This document shows positions 45,396-55,858 of a DNA stretch of 64,000 bases, in pieces. This DNA comes from Mesorhizobium sp. M1C.F.Ca.ET.210.01.1.1 (GTDB lineage: Bacteria; Pseudomonadota; Alphaproteobacteria; Rhizobiales; Rhizobiaceae): assembly GCF_004791585.1 (NCBI RefSeq), contig NZ_SRUU01000008.1:62001-126000 (forward strand), in the 5' to 3' direction. Within the stretch, counting starts at the first letter, position 1. The number at the start of each line of letters is the position of its first letter. Below the pieces are notes generated by a model that searched no databases, was not told the DNA's origin, and saw only the letters and a program-made list of their open reading frames with translations. Position numbers and translations under genes: made by a program.

Positions 45396-46613
45396 CTAGC
45401 TCAAATCGGGCGTATGGTCAAACAGACGCCTGTGCTCCTTCAGCGCATAGGTGTCGGTCATGCCCGCCAGGAAATCGGCAACGCTGCGCGCCTTGATGCG
45501 GTCTTCCGCCCGGTCGAGCCCTTCGCGCCAGCCGTCCGGCATGGCGCGCGGGTCGGCGAAATAGACATCGAACAGGTCACGCACGATCTGTTCGGCGTCG
45601 GCCCGCACGCGCATCACTTCCGCGTGCCGGTAGAGATGCTTGTAGAGGAAGGCTTTCAACTCCTTCTCTTCAGCCGCCATGCTGGCTGAGAAGGTGACTA
45701 TCGTTTCGCCCGCCGCCCTCACCGCATCGGCGCTGCCAGGCTCGAGGCGCTCGATATTGGCTTTGGCCGATGTGATGACATCCTCGACCATCAAGGTGAT
45801 CTGCCGTCGCATCAGCTCGTGGCCGGTGCGCACGTCATCAAGCTGCGGATAGCGGGCGCGCACGCTCTTCAGGATCGAACCCGGCAGGCCGACATCCTCG
45901 AGCATGTCGAGCGTCAGGAAACCGGCGCGCAGGCCGTCGTCGATGTCGTGCGTGTTGTAGGCGATGTCGTCGGCGATAGCCGCGCATTGGGCCTCGATGC
46001 CGGCGAACCGGTCGAGCTCGAGGTCGTGCAGTTCGCAGTAGTCGCGGATCGCCTGCGGCACCGGGCCCTTCAGCCCCTTCCCGCTTGCGTCGGTAAGCGG
46101 CCCGTTGTGCTTGACCAGCCCCTCCAGCGTTTCCCAGGTGAGGTTCAGCCCGTCGAAATCGGCATAGCGCCGCTCGAGCCTGGTTACGACTCGCAGCGAC
46201 TGCGCGTTGTGATCGAAGCCGCCCCAGGCGGCCATCCTCTCGTTCAGCGCCTCCTCGCCGGTGTGGCCGAAGGGTGTGTGACCGAAATCGTGCACGAGGG
46301 CGACCGCTTCGGCGAGATCCTCGTCGCCGCGCAGCGCGCGCGCCAGGGCGCGGGCGATCTGCGCCACCTCGATCGAATGGGTCAGCCTGGTGCGGTAGTG
46401 GTCGCCTTCATGCGCGACAAACACCTGCGTCTTGTGCTTCAGCCGGCGAAAGGCAGTGGAGTGGATGATGCGGTCGCGGTCGCGCTGGAACGGCGTGCGG
46501 GTCGGACTTTCCGGCTCGTCGAACAGCCGGCCGCGAGAGTGCGCCGGATCGCTCGCATAGACGGCGCGCGGCCGATAGCCGAATCCGATATCGCCGAGAG
46601 CATCCTTGCCCAT
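45396..46613 (-). CDS. dgt: Deoxyguanosinetriphosphate triphosphohydrolase-like protein
   Basis: This 405-aa HD-superfamily enzyme hydrolyses dNTPs to nucleosides and tripolyphosphate. HD motif residues are in [13 protein letters not shown] and [16 protein letters not shown], with the conserved N-terminal [27 protein letters not shown]. It is the first gene of the dgt-argS-SPOR block and is divergent from the Fe-S carrier gene. The start ATG 46613 has few alternatives. Confidence 0.95.
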   Translation of the reverse strand: MGKDALGDIGFGYRPRAVYASDPAHSRGRLFDEPESPTRTPFQRDRDRIIHSTAFRRLKHKTQVFVAHEGDHYRTRLTHSIEVAQIARALARALRGDEDLAEAVALVHDFGHTPFGHTGEEALNERMAAWGGFDHNAQSLRVVTRLERRYADFDGLNLTWETLEGLVKHNGPLTDASGKGLKGPVPQAIRDYCELHDLELDRFAGIEAQCAAIADDIAYNTHDIDDGLRAGFLTLDMLEDVGLPGSILKSVRARYPQLDDVRTGHELMRRQITLMVEDVITSAKANIERLEPGSADAVRAAGETIVTFSASMAAEEKELKAFLYKHLYRHAEVMRVRADAEQIVRDLFDVYFADPRAMPDGWREGLDRAEDRIKARSVADFLAGMTDTYALKEHRRLFDHTPDLS

Positions 46614-46683
46614 GCGCCCACCAGTTGACTTGCCCCCGCCCGCTTCATACCTATCATAGGAAACGGAAAGCAAGGTGACGCCG

Positions 46684-47031
46684 ATGGGCGCGGATGCCAA
46701 GACTGCCATGAAGGTCGAGATGACCGAAGCCGCCGCGAAGCGGATCGCCAGGATCCTGTCTGGCGAGCCGGGCAAGACGGCGCTGCGCGTCTCCGTCGAA
46801 GGCGGCGGCTGCTCCGGCTTTTCCTACAAGTTCGATCTCGTTGACAGTCGCAACGACGACGACGTCGCCATCGAGAAGGATGGTGCGACGATCCTGATCG
46901 ACGACCTCTCGCTGGTCTATATGGGCGGCTCGGTGATCGACTTCGTCGACGACCTGATGGGCCAGTCGTTCCAGATCAGGAACCCGAACGCCGTCGCCTC
47001 CTGCGGCTGCGGCACCAGCTTCTCCATCTGA
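46684..47031 (+). CDS. erpA: A-type iron-sulfur cluster carrier (ErpA-like)
   Basis: This 115-aa HesB/IscA-family protein carries Fe-S clusters to apo-proteins. The three conserved cysteines are in [13 protein letters not shown] and [11 protein letters not shown]. The ATG at 46684 has AAGG 11 bp upstream; a GTG at 46675 or an ATG at 46708 are alternatives. ErpA versus IscA naming is by common usage in rhizobia. Six bases separate it from the VOC gene. Confidence 0.9.
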   Translation: MGADAKTAMKVEMTEAAAKRIARILSGEPGKTALRVSVEGGGCSGFSYKFDLVDSRNDDDVAIEKDGATILIDDLSLVYMGGSVIDFVDDLMGQSFQIRNPNAVASCGCGTSFSI

Positions 47032-47037
47032 CTTCCT

Positions 47038-47430
47038 ATGCCTGCGATCGGCGCGGTCCGCCAGGTCGCGCTGTCGGCCGGGCGCGATCTCGATACGACG
47101 CTGGCCTTCTGGCGCGATGTGCTCGGCATGAGCGTGCATGCGCGTTACGATCCTCCGGGTATTGCCTTCATCATGGCCGGCGGTGTGCGGCTGTTCTTTG
47201 CCGACGGCGTACCGCCGGGCACCGTCTATCTCGACATTGCCGGTCTCGAGGCTTTCCATGCCGAGGCGAAAGCCGCCGGTGTTCCGTTCACCGCGCCGCC
47301 GTCGCTTGTCCATCGCGATACCGAGGGCCATTTCGGCCCGGCGGGGGAAAGCGAGTGGATGGCCTTTCTAAAGGACCCCGCAGGCAATACGATCGGCCTC
47401 GTCGAGCGCCTTGCGCCGGAAGAACATTGA
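47038..47430 (+). CDS. VOC (glyoxalase/bleomycin-resistance fold) family protein
   Basis: This 130-aa protein has two beta-alpha-beta-beta-beta units of the VOC fold (DLDTTLAFWRDVLGMSVHARYD and WMAFLKDPAGNTIGLVERL). Metal-ligand candidates are Glu and His near VHRDTEGHFG. The substrate is unknown. It starts 6 bp after the Fe-S carrier gene and ends 7 bp before exonuclease III, so three genes appear co-transcribed. Confidence 0.86.
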   Translation: MPAIGAVRQVALSAGRDLDTTLAFWRDVLGMSVHARYDPPGIAFIMAGGVRLFFADGVPPGTVYLDIAGLEAFHAEAKAAGVPFTAPPSLVHRDTEGHFGPAGESEWMAFLKDPAGNTIGLVERLAPEEH

Positions 47431-47437
47431 GGTCCCC

Positions 47438-48232
47438 ATGAAGATCGTCACCTGGAACATCAACGGCGTTCGCGCCCGCATCGGCAACCTCACCCACTGG
47501 CTGACCGAGAGCGCGCCCGACATCGTCTGCCTGCAGGAGATCAAGACCCTCGACGATCAGTTCCCGCGCGCCGAGATCGAGGCGCTGGGCTACAATGTCG
47601 AAACCAACGGCCAAAAGAGCTTCAACGGGGTCGCCATCCTGTCGAAGCTTCCCTTCGACGAGGTCAATCGCGGGCTGCCCGGCGACGATGCCGATGACCA
47701 CGCGCGCTTCATCGAAGGCGTCTTCTCGACCGATAAAGGGGCGCTGCGCGTCGTTTCCCTCTATCTGCCGAACGGCAATCCGATCGATGACGAAAGGAAG
47801 TTTTCCTACAAGCTGTCATGGATGGCCAGGCTGGAGCGCTGGGCGCAAGAGCGGCTCATGCTCGAGGAAGCGCTGGTGATGGCCGGCGACTACAACGTCA
47901 TCCCCGAACGCGCCGACGCCAGGTTCCCCGACAACTGGGTTGGCGACGCGCTGTTCCAGCCGCAGACGAGGCAGGCCTTCCGCCGGCTGAAGAACCTCGG
48001 CTTCACCGAGGCGGTGCGCGCCGTCACCGATTCTCCCGATGTCTATACCTTCTGGGACTATCAGGCCGGCGCCTGGCAGAAGAACAACGGCATCCGCATC
48101 GACCATTTGTTGCTGTCGCCTGAAGCGGCCAACCGATTTTCCTCGGCCTCAGTCGAGAAACACGTGCGCGCCTGGGAAAAACCCTCCGACCACGTTCCGG
48201 TTGCTATCAATCTCGCCTTACAGCCGGCATAG
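47438..48232 (+). CDS. xth: Exodeoxyribonuclease III (AP endonuclease)
   Basis: This 264-aa enzyme cuts at abasic sites and has 3'-exonuclease activity. Family motifs are IVTWNINGVRAR (catalytic Asn), IVCLQEIKT (metal Glu), MAGDYNVIPERAD, RIDHLLLS and the C-terminal SDHVPVAINL (catalytic His). Start ATG 47438 is chosen; the frame opens at 47411 but with no ribosome site. Third gene of the small operon. Confidence 0.94.
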   Translation: MKIVTWNINGVRARIGNLTHWLTESAPDIVCLQEIKTLDDQFPRAEIEALGYNVETNGQKSFNGVAILSKLPFDEVNRGLPGDDADDHARFIEGVFSTDKGALRVVSLYLPNGNPIDDERKFSYKLSWMARLERWAQERLMLEEALVMAGDYNVIPERADARFPDNWVGDALFQPQTRQAFRRLKNLGFTEAVRAVTDSPDVYTFWDYQAGAWQKNNGIRIDHLLLSPEAANRFSSASVEKHVRAWEKPSDHVPVAINLALQPA

Positions 48233-48306
48233 GGCGCCGGCAAACCGTCAAGAACCCTGATATCGCCACAAATCGCGCGTTTGATGCGGATTGTTGCGGG
48301 GGTTCG

Positions 48307-48597
48307 ATGGCGATCCGATCTGTTCTTTGCCCGATTGGCCTTGCGCTGGCGCTCGCGCCGGCGCCGGTGGTCGCCGCCCCGGCATGTCTTGCCAACGGCA
48401 AATCGTTCGAGGTCGGTGAGACGGCCTGTCTGACCGTTGGCGGCAAAAGTCACCTTGCCCGCTGCGACATGGTTCTCAACAACACGTCCTGGACGAAGAT
48501 CAAGGACGAGTGCCCCGGAGAGGTTCCGAAACCACATCCGACGTCGATCTCGACGCCAGCGTCCGGCCCGGTGCCGACGGAGCCGACCGAGAACTGA
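48307..48597 (+). CDS. Small secreted Cys-containing hypothetical protein
   Basis: This 96-aa protein has a signal peptide (PIGLALALAPAPVVA) and a mature ~45-aa region with four Cys (PACLANGK, TACLTVGG, ARCDMVLNN and DECPGEV). These could form two disulfides. A Pro/Ser/Thr-rich tail follows. No family was recognised. It lies between xth and the convergent exoR gene. Confidence 0.65.
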   Translation: MAIRSVLCPIGLALALAPAPVVAAPACLANGKSFEVGETACLTVGGKSHLARCDMVLNNTSWTKIKDECPGEVPKPHPTSISTPASGPVPTEPTEN

Positions 48598-48654
48598 TTT
48601 TCTTGATGCGGGAGATGCGCAGCCGGGCCGAGGATTCGTAATCGGCCGCGCCGC

Positions 48655-49482
48655 TTACTGGTCGCCGTTGTTGCCTTTGGTCAGGATGTCGTCGGCCAGC
48701 GAAATCGCCGTGCGCCGGTCGGCTTCGCCGGCAGCGGCGAAGGCCTCCTCCTGCATGCTGCGGATCCAGGGCTGGTCGGCCGGCGGAGCACGCTCAAGCG
48801 CGGCCGTCATCATCGCCAGGCCGCGCACGACCTTGCCGCTCTGGAAAAGGAGATTGCCGAGCGTCGCCTGCGCGCCGGCGTGACCCTTCTCGGCCGCGAG
48901 CTGCAGCCAGCGCCCGGCCTGCTTGACGCTGGCCTTCACGCCGCCCTCGCCCTTCAGGAACATCTGGCCGATCTCGAACTGGGCGTTCGGATTGCGGTAG
49001 TTGGCGGCGGCGCGCATGTAGTACTCCTGCGCCGCGACCTCGTTTTCCTCGACCGGGCTGCCTGGAATGCCTTTGCGCAAATAGTCGCCGAGCGCGACAA
49101 GCGCGTCCGAGACATAGCTTTCCTCAGGCGAGCCGGGCTCGACATCCTGGTCGACGATTTCCGAGAAGAACTTGAAGGCCGCATAGTCGTCACGCGCCAC
49201 GCCGTCGCCCTCGGCATACATGCGCGCAAGCTTCCAGGTTGCGCCGATCTGGCCATTCTCGGCGGCGTATTTATAGGCCTCGACCGCCTGGTCCTTGTGG
49301 CCGTTCTTGTAAGCGGAGAAACCGAACTGGAACACCGCCCACGGGCTCGATTGCGGCTTCACGCCGGTCTTGTCGTCGAACACCTTGTCGTCGAAGGCCA
49401 TGGCTTGCCCGACGGCGCCCAAGGTCGCGACAGCGACCAGTGCCGGCAAGACAAATGACCTCAACACCTCAAATATCCGCAT
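48655..49482 (-). CDS. exoR: Periplasmic exopolysaccharide regulator ExoR (Sel1 repeats)
   Basis: This 275-aa protein has a signal peptide ([20 protein letters not shown]) and Sel1/TPR-like repeats. It aligns well with Sinorhizobium ExoR along its length, for example [25 protein letters not shown] and [20 protein letters not shown]. In Sinorhizobium and Agrobacterium, ExoR binds the sensor ExoS/ChvG in the periplasm and holds the ExoS-ChvI system off; proteolysis of ExoR switches on succinoglycan and invasion functions and switches off motility. Its first 14 bases lie inside the end of ilvD, so translation is coupled. Confidence 0.9.
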   Translation of the reverse strand: MRIFEVLRSFVLPALVAVATLGAVGQAMAFDDKVFDDKTGVKPQSSPWAVFQFGFSAYKNGHKDQAVEAYKYAAENGQIGATWKLARMYAEGDGVARDDYAAFKFFSEIVDQDVEPGSPEESYVSDALVALGDYLRKGIPGSPVEENEVAAQEYYMRAAANYRNPNAQFEIGQMFLKGEGGVKASVKQAGRWLQLAAEKGHAGAQATLGNLLFQSGKVVRGLAMMTAALERAPPADQPWIRSMQEEAFAAAGEADRRTAISLADDILTKGNNGDQ

Positions 49483-51193
49483 AGCAGTGTGTTTCTTTCG
49501 CGCCGCCCGGATGGGTGACCGCGCCGTCGCGGGCCGATCCTACGGTCTGCGCATATTTCCAGATCGCGCCGGACTGATAGTCGGTCTTGCGCGCCTTCCA
49601 ACTCTTTGCCCGCGCCGCCAGTTCGGCATCCGACAGCGCCACCTCGATCTTGCCTTTCACGGCGTCGATCGAGATCACATCGCCATCCTTGATGAGCCCG
49701 ATCGGTCCGCCGACCGCCGCCTCCGGCCCGACATGGCCGATGCAGAAGCCACGTGTAGCGCCTGAAAAACGCCCATCGGTGATCAGCGCCACCTTGCCGC
49801 CCATGCCCTGGCCGTAGAGCGCTGCCGTTGTTGACAGCATCTCGCGCATGCCCGGCCCGCCGCGCGGCCCCTCGTAGCGGATGACGAGAACCTCGCCTTC
49901 CCGGTAATTGCGCTGCGTGACCGCTTCGAAGCACTCTTCTTCCGAATCGAAGCAGCGCGCCGGGCCTGAAAATTTCAGTTCCGACATGCCGGCGACCTTC
50001 ACGATCGCGCCTTCGGGAGCAAGATTGCCCTTCAAGCCCACAACGCCGCCTGTCTTGGTGATTGGCCGATTGGCGGGACGCACAACATCCTGGCTGTCAT
50101 TCCAGGCTACGTGCTCCATGTTTTCGGCCAAAGTGCGGCCGGTGACCGTCATGCAGTCGCCGTGCAGATAGCCGTGGTCGAGCAGCGTCTTCATCAAGAG
50201 CGGAATGCCGCCGGCCTCGAACATGTCCTTGGCGACATATTTGCCGCCTGGCTTGAGATCGGCGATGTAGGGCGTCTTCTCGAAGATCGCCGCCACGTCG
50301 AAAAGATCGAACTTGATGCCGGCCTCATGCGCGATCGCCGGCAGGTGCAGCGCCGCGTTGGTCGAACCGCCGGTGGCGGAGACGACGGTCGCGGCATTCT
50401 CCAGCGCCTTGCGGGTGACGATGTCGCGCGGCCGAATGTTCTTGGCGATCAGTTCCATGACCTTTTCGCCCGAAGCGAAATTGAAGCGGTCGCGCATCTC
50501 GTAGGGCGCCGGCGCGCCGCAGGAATAAGGCAAGGCCAGGCCGATCGCCTCGGCGACGGTCGCCATGGTGTTGGCGGTGAACTGGGCGCCGCAGGAGCCC
50601 GCCGACGGGCAGGCTGCCTGCTCGATCTCGAGCAGCTCGGCATCCGAGATCGATCCGACCGAATGCTGGCCGACCGCCTCGAACACGTCCTGCACCGTGA
50701 TCTGCCGGCCGCGATAGCTGCCGGGCAGGATCGAGCCGCCATAGATGAAGATCGAGGGCACGTTGAGGCGCACCATCGCCATCATCATTCCGGGCAGCGA
50801 CTTGTCACAGCCGGCGAGCCCGACCAGCGCGTCATAGCAGTGGCCGCGCATGGTGAGCTCGACCGAATCGGCAATGACCTCGCGCGACACCAGCGACGAC
50901 TTCATGCCCTGGTGGCCCATGGCGATGCCGTCGGTGACGGTGATGGTGCAGAATTCGCGCGGCGTGCCGTTGGCGGCCGCCACACCCTTCTTCACCACTT
51001 GCGCCTGGCGCATCAGCGAGATGTTGCAGGGCGCCGCCTCGTTCCAGCAGCTGGCGACGCCGACCAAAGGCTGCGCGATCTCGGCCGCCGACAATCCCAT
51101 GGCATAGAGGTACGAGCGATGCGGCGCGCGCTCCGGACCGACGGTCACGTAGCGGCTGGGCAGCTTGGCCTTGGAGATCACCCTGGCGTCCAT
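49469..51193 (-). CDS. ilvD: Dihydroxy-acid dehydratase
   Basis: This 574-aa Fe-S dehydratase catalyses the third step of valine/isoleucine synthesis. Cluster cysteines are in [18 protein letters not shown] and [16 protein letters not shown]. Conserved regions include [20 protein letters not shown]. The length is slightly short of E. coli IlvD but matches the shorter rhizobial form. The stop TGA lies within the first codons of exoR, an overlap of 14 bases. Start ATG 51193 was chosen over an in-frame GTG upstream. Confidence 0.95.
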   Translation of the reverse strand: MDARVISKAKLPSRYVTVGPERAPHRSYLYAMGLSAAEIAQPLVGVASCWNEAAPCNISLMRQAQVVKKGVAAANGTPREFCTITVTDGIAMGHQGMKSSLVSREVIADSVELTMRGHCYDALVGLAGCDKSLPGMMMAMVRLNVPSIFIYGGSILPGSYRGRQITVQDVFEAVGQHSVGSISDAELLEIEQAACPSAGSCGAQFTANTMATVAEAIGLALPYSCGAPAPYEMRDRFNFASGEKVMELIAKNIRPRDIVTRKALENAATVVSATGGSTNAALHLPAIAHEAGIKFDLFDVAAIFEKTPYIADLKPGGKYVAKDMFEAGGIPLLMKTLLDHGYLHGDCMTVTGRTLAENMEHVAWNDSQDVVRPANRPITKTGGVVGLKGNLAPEGAIVKVAGMSELKFSGPARCFDSEEECFEAVTQRNYREGEVLVIRYEGPRGGPGMREMLSTTAALYGQGMGGKVALITDGRFSGATRGFCIGHVGPEAAVGGPIGLIKDGDVISIDAVKGKIEVALSDAELAARAKSWKARKTDYQSGAIWKYAQTVGSARDGAVTHPGGAKETHCYADI

Positions 51194-51439
51194 ACTCGTC
51201 CTTGCCGCACACCCCGCGGCCGGTCCCATCGCCGGGCCAACCTGGCACGCATCCCGAGACCTATTCGAGTTGCTCCGGGTTTATGGCGGGAAATGGGCAG
51301 TTCCCTCGACCTGACTTCTAGCGCAGGGGTTGTTCATAAACTGTTGCTAAAACGTCACAATCGTGAAGGGCACGGTTTGTGACGCGAATTTGCAACGTAG
51401 CATCGGCCGATCGGGCCAGGCGGTTGATTGCACAACGAA

Positions 51440-51466
51440 AAAGGCCGGGCATTGCCCGGCCTTTTT
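51440..51466 (-). terminator. Terminator of the FadL-type porin gene
   Basis: An 11-bp stem AAAGGCCGGGC/GCCCGGCCTTT has a 3-base loop. A-rich and U-rich sequence lies on both sides, so it can work in both directions. It lies about 20 bp after the porin stop. Confidence 0.82.
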
Positions 51467-51485
51467 TCTAGAAATCTGCGGAATC

Positions 51486-52715
51486 CTAGAACTTGATCTT
51501 TACGCCGCCCGAAATCGCGGTGACCAGATCGTTGCCGAAGTCGTAGCTGACGTCGGTGCCGGCCGTATACCCGTTCTCGTCGGTCAGAGTACCGGAATGG
51601 CCGCTGGTCATAACGCCAATGGCGCCAGCCAAGCGCAATTCGATGTTCGGCTTCGGGGTATAGGCAACGCCGCCGCCGAGCGTCCATGTATCGGTTTGCG
51701 AGCCATAACCATGCGAGGTGCCGCGATCCCACGTCAACTGACCAGCGGCGCTCCACTGATCGTTGAACTTGTGACCGATACCGCCGGAAACGGTCCAGCC
51801 GTCGCGATACATCAAATCAAGCGACGTTGGCCGGATGAGTGGATTCGTCACCCCGCTGTTACATGCGAAGCCGAACGCCTTCGAGGCATCCGTACAAATC
51901 GGAACAATCTGCAGAACGCTCCAATTCACCCATTTGATCGAACCGAAGGCAAGCCAACCTGGCGCGATACCGGATTGCAGTTTTAGTTCCAGTGAATCGG
52001 GCATGGACTGCGTTGGGGCATAAATGTTGGTAACAACACCACCGACGTTCAACGTGCCGTCGATATTGTCCAGCTTTACCTGAGAGTTGTAGACGAGGCT
52101 GGCGCGCAGCGCGATATCCGGGATTTCATAAGCGATGCCCGCACGCCATCCCCAGCCGCTGCTGTCCAGATCCACGCGGCCAATTGTTGTACCCAGGAAT
52201 GGGCTCGCATAGCTTTCCTTGAAGCCGTAGACTTCCTGGTAGAAGACGCCACCGATAAAGCGAAGCTGACCCTTGCCAGCGTCCATTTTATAGGAGCAGG
52301 TCGCGGCATAGTTGTTGCTCTTAATATCGGTTTCGATGTTTGAGTACGAGCCGTTCCAGATGCCGGGGGCGGTATGCGCACCCCAAGGCTGCGAATAATC
52401 GACCATACAGTCGACGCCTTGGACGATCTGAGCCTTCGCACCGATGCGCGGCACCCAGTAGTTCTCACTGTCGTTCGCTGTGCTGCTGACTGTAAGACCG
52501 GCACCGCTGGTATCCACCGCGTTCTTAAGCTTACGGTTCGGCATCACGTAAGTCGCTTCCGCTTCCGTGGCGAAAGGCGCCGGATCGAACAGCAGGTCGA
52601 TGTCGTAGCCGCCGCGCTCAAGGCCGCCGGCATGCGCCGGATGCATTGCCGCACCGATAAGAGCCAGCGAAAAGCACCCTGCCCCCAGCAGTGCTTTGAG
52701 CCGCAGAATATCCAT
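51486..52715 (-). CDS. FadL/OmpP1-family outer-membrane porin
   Basis: This 409-aa outer-membrane protein has a signal peptide (GAGCFSLALIGAAMHPAHA), an N-terminal stretch after it (GGLERGGYDIDLLFDP), and alternating amphipathic strands ending in a C-terminal Phe (SGGVKIKF). FadL-family proteins import hydrophobic compounds such as fatty acids or aromatics. Codons are AT-richer and less biased than in valS and ilvD on either side, suggesting later acquisition. Transcribed alone with its own terminator. Confidence 0.86.
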   Translation of the reverse strand: MDILRLKALLGAGCFSLALIGAAMHPAHAGGLERGGYDIDLLFDPAPFATEAEATYVMPNRKLKNAVDTSGAGLTVSSTANDSENYWVPRIGAKAQIVQGVDCMVDYSQPWGAHTAPGIWNGSYSNIETDIKSNNYAATCSYKMDAGKGQLRFIGGVFYQEVYGFKESYASPFLGTTIGRVDLDSSGWGWRAGIAYEIPDIALRASLVYNSQVKLDNIDGTLNVGGVVTNIYAPTQSMPDSLELKLQSGIAPGWLAFGSIKWVNWSVLQIVPICTDASKAFGFACNSGVTNPLIRPTSLDLMYRDGWTVSGGIGHKFNDQWSAAGQLTWDRGTSHGYGSQTDTWTLGGGVAYTPKPNIELRLAGAIGVMTSGHSGTLTDENGYTAGTDVSYDFGNDLVTAISGGVKIKF

Positions 52716-53074
52716 GAAAATCCCTCCCCGAAATACGAGTGGGTCAAGCTAGAACCAATTCAGGTTAACGGCGCAACAACGAATTCGTGGGCTGTACATG
52801 TACACCTTGACAGCTCGTATTTTCGTCATGCTCAGCGACCCGAAATTGAGCTCAAAAAGTGCCTGAACCGCCATCGAACGTTGAGAAAAAATTGTAAAAC
52901 CTGCCCAAAACGGTGCCAAAACGGGCGATTTTGAGGGGAATGGGCCCATTGTTACATTATGGCAACAATGGGGCCGAAACTTTCCGTTTACGTCAAAATT
53001 AACGCTGCGGAATGCCTGTTTTCGAGGCAACGGAACGGCCTTTAAGCAGCTCCTAAAGCTTGCGAATCTTGCCC
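52716..53074. other. Intergenic region between porin and valS
   Basis: These 359 bases hold no gene. A perfect inverted repeat CCCATTGTT/AACAATGGG (52945-52953 and 52964-52972, 10-base spacer) sits about 230 bp upstream of the porin start. A palindrome TGTACATGTACA lies near 52793-52804, closer to the porin gene. Both could be operator sites for the porin; the first could also be a weak valS 3' hairpin, although it lacks a U-tract. Confidence 0.5.
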
Positions 53075-55858
53075 TCAGCCGGCATCGCGAACCCTGGTGA
53101 GGGCGACCGAGAGCTTCTCCTGCGCCTCGCGATATTCGGCAAGCTTTTCGCGCTCGGCCTCGACCACCTCTTCGGGCGCGTTGGCGACGAACTTCTCGTT
53201 CGACAGCTTCTTGTGCAAGCGGGCGATCTCCTCGGTGACCTTGGCCAGTTCCTTCTGCAGGCGCGCGGCCTCGGCCTGTAGATCGATCAGGCTGCCGAGC
53301 GGCAGGCAGACTGTCGCCTCGTTGAGGACGATCTGGGCCGAGCCCTTGGGCGGCGTCTCCGCCAGCGATATGTTACCGATGCGGGCCAGGCGCTTGATTG
53401 CCTGATCGTGGCGCTCGAGCCTCTCGCGCGTCGTCGCGTTAGCGCCGATCACCGCCAGGGGCGCGATCGCCGCCGGCGGCACGTTCATTTCCGAGCGCAC
53501 CGAGCGGATGCCGGAAACGAGATCGACCAGCCAGTTGATGTCGGCGGCGGCATCGTCATCCTCGAAATCGGGCGACGGCCAGGCGGCGTGGCAAAGCAGC
53601 GAGGCGCGCTCCTTGCCCTCGCCCGCAGTCTGCGCCCACAGCTCCTCGGTCATGAACGGCATCATCGGATGCAGGAGCTTGTAGATCTCGTCGAGCACAA
53701 AGGCGACGCAGGCGCGGCTTTCCGCCTTGGCCGCCTCGTCCGCGCCCATGAACACCGGCTTCAGGAGCTCAAGATACCAATCGCAGAACAGGTTCCACAC
53801 GAAGCGGTAGGCGGCACTCGCCGCCTCGTTGAAGCGGTAGCTGGTGATGCCTTCGGTGACCGCGCGCGCCGCCCGCGTCAGTTCCGTCAGGATCCAGCGG
53901 TTGACCGCAAGCTTGGCGTCGTTCAGCCAGAAATCGTCGTTCCTGGCGACCTCGTTCATCTCGGCAAAGCGCGTCGCGTTCCACAGCTTGGTGCCGAAAT
54001 TCCGATAGCCGGCGATGCGCGCCGGATCGAGCTTCACGTCGCGCCCCTGCGCCGCCATCACCGTCAAGGTGAAGCGCAGCGCGTCCGCGCCATACTCGTC
54101 GATGAGGTCGAGCGGATCGATGACGTTGCCTTTCGACTTCGACATCTTCTGCCCGTTCTTGTCGCGCACAAGCGCATGGACATAGACCGTGTGGAACGGC
54201 TCCTCGTCCATGAAATGCAGGCCCATCATCATCATGCGGGCGACCCAGAAGAAGATGATGTCGAAGCCGGTCACCAGCACGTCGGTCTGGTAATAGGTCT
54301 TCAGCTCGGGCGTCTGGTCGGGCCAGCCAAGCGTCGAGAACGGCCACAGCGCCGAGGAGAACCAGGTATCGAGAACGTCCTCGTCGCGCGTCAGGATCTC
54401 GCCCGGCTGGAAATTCTCCAGCTTGTCCTCGACCCAGGCCTTCCACGGCCCTTCCAGCGCCAGATAATATTCGATTGCCGCGGCAAGCGCCTCCTCCTCG
54501 GTCTTCTCGACGAAGACGCGGCCGTCCGGCCCGTACCAGGCCGGGATCTGGTGGCCCCACCACAATTGCCGCGAGATGCACCAGGGCTGGATGTTCTCCA
54601 TCCAGTCGAAATAGGTCTTCTCCCAGTTCTTCGGCACGAAGTTGGTACGGCCCTCGCGCACCGAGGCGATGGCCGGCTTGGCGAGCTCGCCCGCGTTGAC
54701 ATACCACTGGTCGGTCAGGAACGGTTCGATCGGCACGCCGCCGCGGTCGCCATGCGGCACTGCGTGGCGATGCGGCTCGACCTTCTCCAGGAATCCGCCT
54801 GCTTCCATCAGCTCAACGATCTTCTTGCGTGCGACGAAGCGGTCCAGCCCGTCAAGCTCATCCCAGACGGCCTGGCGCTCCGGCGTCACTTCGAGACCGG
54901 CGAGGAAGTCCTCATTGTCCTTGAGCTTGACGGCGGCTTCGACGGTCAGGATGTTGATGGCCGGCAGCTTGTGGCGCTTGCCGACCTCGAAGTCGTTGAA
55001 GTCATGCGCCGGCGTGATCTTGACCGCGCCCGAGCCCTTCTCAGGATCCGAATATTCGTCGGCCACGACAGGAATCCGCCGGCCGACGATCGGCAGGATG
55101 ACGTTCTTGCCGACAAGGCTGCGGAACCGCTCGTCGTCGGGATGTACGGCAACCGCCGTGTCGCCGAGCATCGTTTCGGGACGCGTCGTGGCGACGGTGA
55201 TGAACGTCTTCGGGTTCTCGGGATCGAACGCCGCGCCTTCGACCGGGTAGCGGAAATGCCAGAGATTGCCGTTGACCTCGTGCTGCTCGACCTCGAGGTC
55301 GGAAATGGCCGTCAACAGCTTCGGATCCCAGTTCACAAGGCGCTTGTCCTTGTAGATCAGGCCCTCCTTGTAGAGGGTGACGAAAACCTCCAGCACCGCC
55401 TTGGACAGGCCTTCGTCCATGGTGAAACGCTCGCGGCTCCAGTCGGCCGAGGCACCGAGCCGCTTCAGCTGGTTGAAGATCGCGCCACCAGATTCCGCCT
55501 TCCACTCCCAGACCTTCTCGATGAATGCCTCGCGCGTCAGGTCGCGGCGGTGGATCTGCTTCTCCATGAGCTGGCGTTCGACCACCATCTGCGTGGCGAT
55601 GCCGGCATGGTCCATGCCGGGCTGCCACAGCACATTCTTGCCGCGCATGCGCTCGAAGCGCACCAGGATGTCCTGCAGCGTGTTGTTGAGCGCATGGCCC
55701 ATATGCAGCGAGCCGGTGACGTTCGGCGGCGGGATGACGATGGTGAAGGCCTCTGCCCCTTCCTCCGCGCCGGCGCCGGCGCGGAACGCGTCCGCCTCCT
55801 CCCAGATTTTGGCGATCTTCGGCTCGACGGTCTTGGCGTCGTAGGTTTTATCAAGCAT
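53075..55858 (-). CDS. valS: Valyl-tRNA synthetase
   Basis: This 927-aa class I synthetase charges tRNA-Val. The HIGH motif is in PPPNVTGSLHMGHALNN and the KMSKS motif in GQKMSKSKGNVIDP. The central editing domain and the C-terminal coiled coil (residues ~865-927, rich in Glu/Lys/Arg) are intact. Start ATG 55858 was preferred over an in-frame ATG nine codons upstream. It is followed by 359 non-coding bases before the porin gene. Confidence 0.97.
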   Translation of the reverse strand: MLDKTYDAKTVEPKIAKIWEEADAFRAGAGAEEGAEAFTIVIPPPNVTGSLHMGHALNNTLQDILVRFERMRGKNVLWQPGMDHAGIATQMVVERQLMEKQIHRRDLTREAFIEKVWEWKAESGGAIFNQLKRLGASADWSRERFTMDEGLSKAVLEVFVTLYKEGLIYKDKRLVNWDPKLLTAISDLEVEQHEVNGNLWHFRYPVEGAAFDPENPKTFITVATTRPETMLGDTAVAVHPDDERFRSLVGKNVILPIVGRRIPVVADEYSDPEKGSGAVKITPAHDFNDFEVGKRHKLPAINILTVEAAVKLKDNEDFLAGLEVTPERQAVWDELDGLDRFVARKKIVELMEAGGFLEKVEPHRHAVPHGDRGGVPIEPFLTDQWYVNAGELAKPAIASVREGRTNFVPKNWEKTYFDWMENIQPWCISRQLWWGHQIPAWYGPDGRVFVEKTEEEALAAAIEYYLALEGPWKAWVEDKLENFQPGEILTRDEDVLDTWFSSALWPFSTLGWPDQTPELKTYYQTDVLVTGFDIIFFWVARMMMMGLHFMDEEPFHTVYVHALVRDKNGQKMSKSKGNVIDPLDLIDEYGADALRFTLTVMAAQGRDVKLDPARIAGYRNFGTKLWNATRFAEMNEVARNDDFWLNDAKLAVNRWILTELTRAARAVTEGITSYRFNEAASAAYRFVWNLFCDWYLELLKPVFMGADEAAKAESRACVAFVLDEIYKLLHPMMPFMTEELWAQTAGEGKERASLLCHAAWPSPDFEDDDAAADINWLVDLVSGIRSVRSEMNVPPAAIAPLAVIGANATTRERLERHDQAIKRLARIGNISLAETPPKGSAQIVLNEATVCLPLGSLIDLQAEAARLQKELAKVTEEIARLHKKLSNEKFVANAPEEVVEAEREKLAEYREAQEKLSVALTRVRDAG

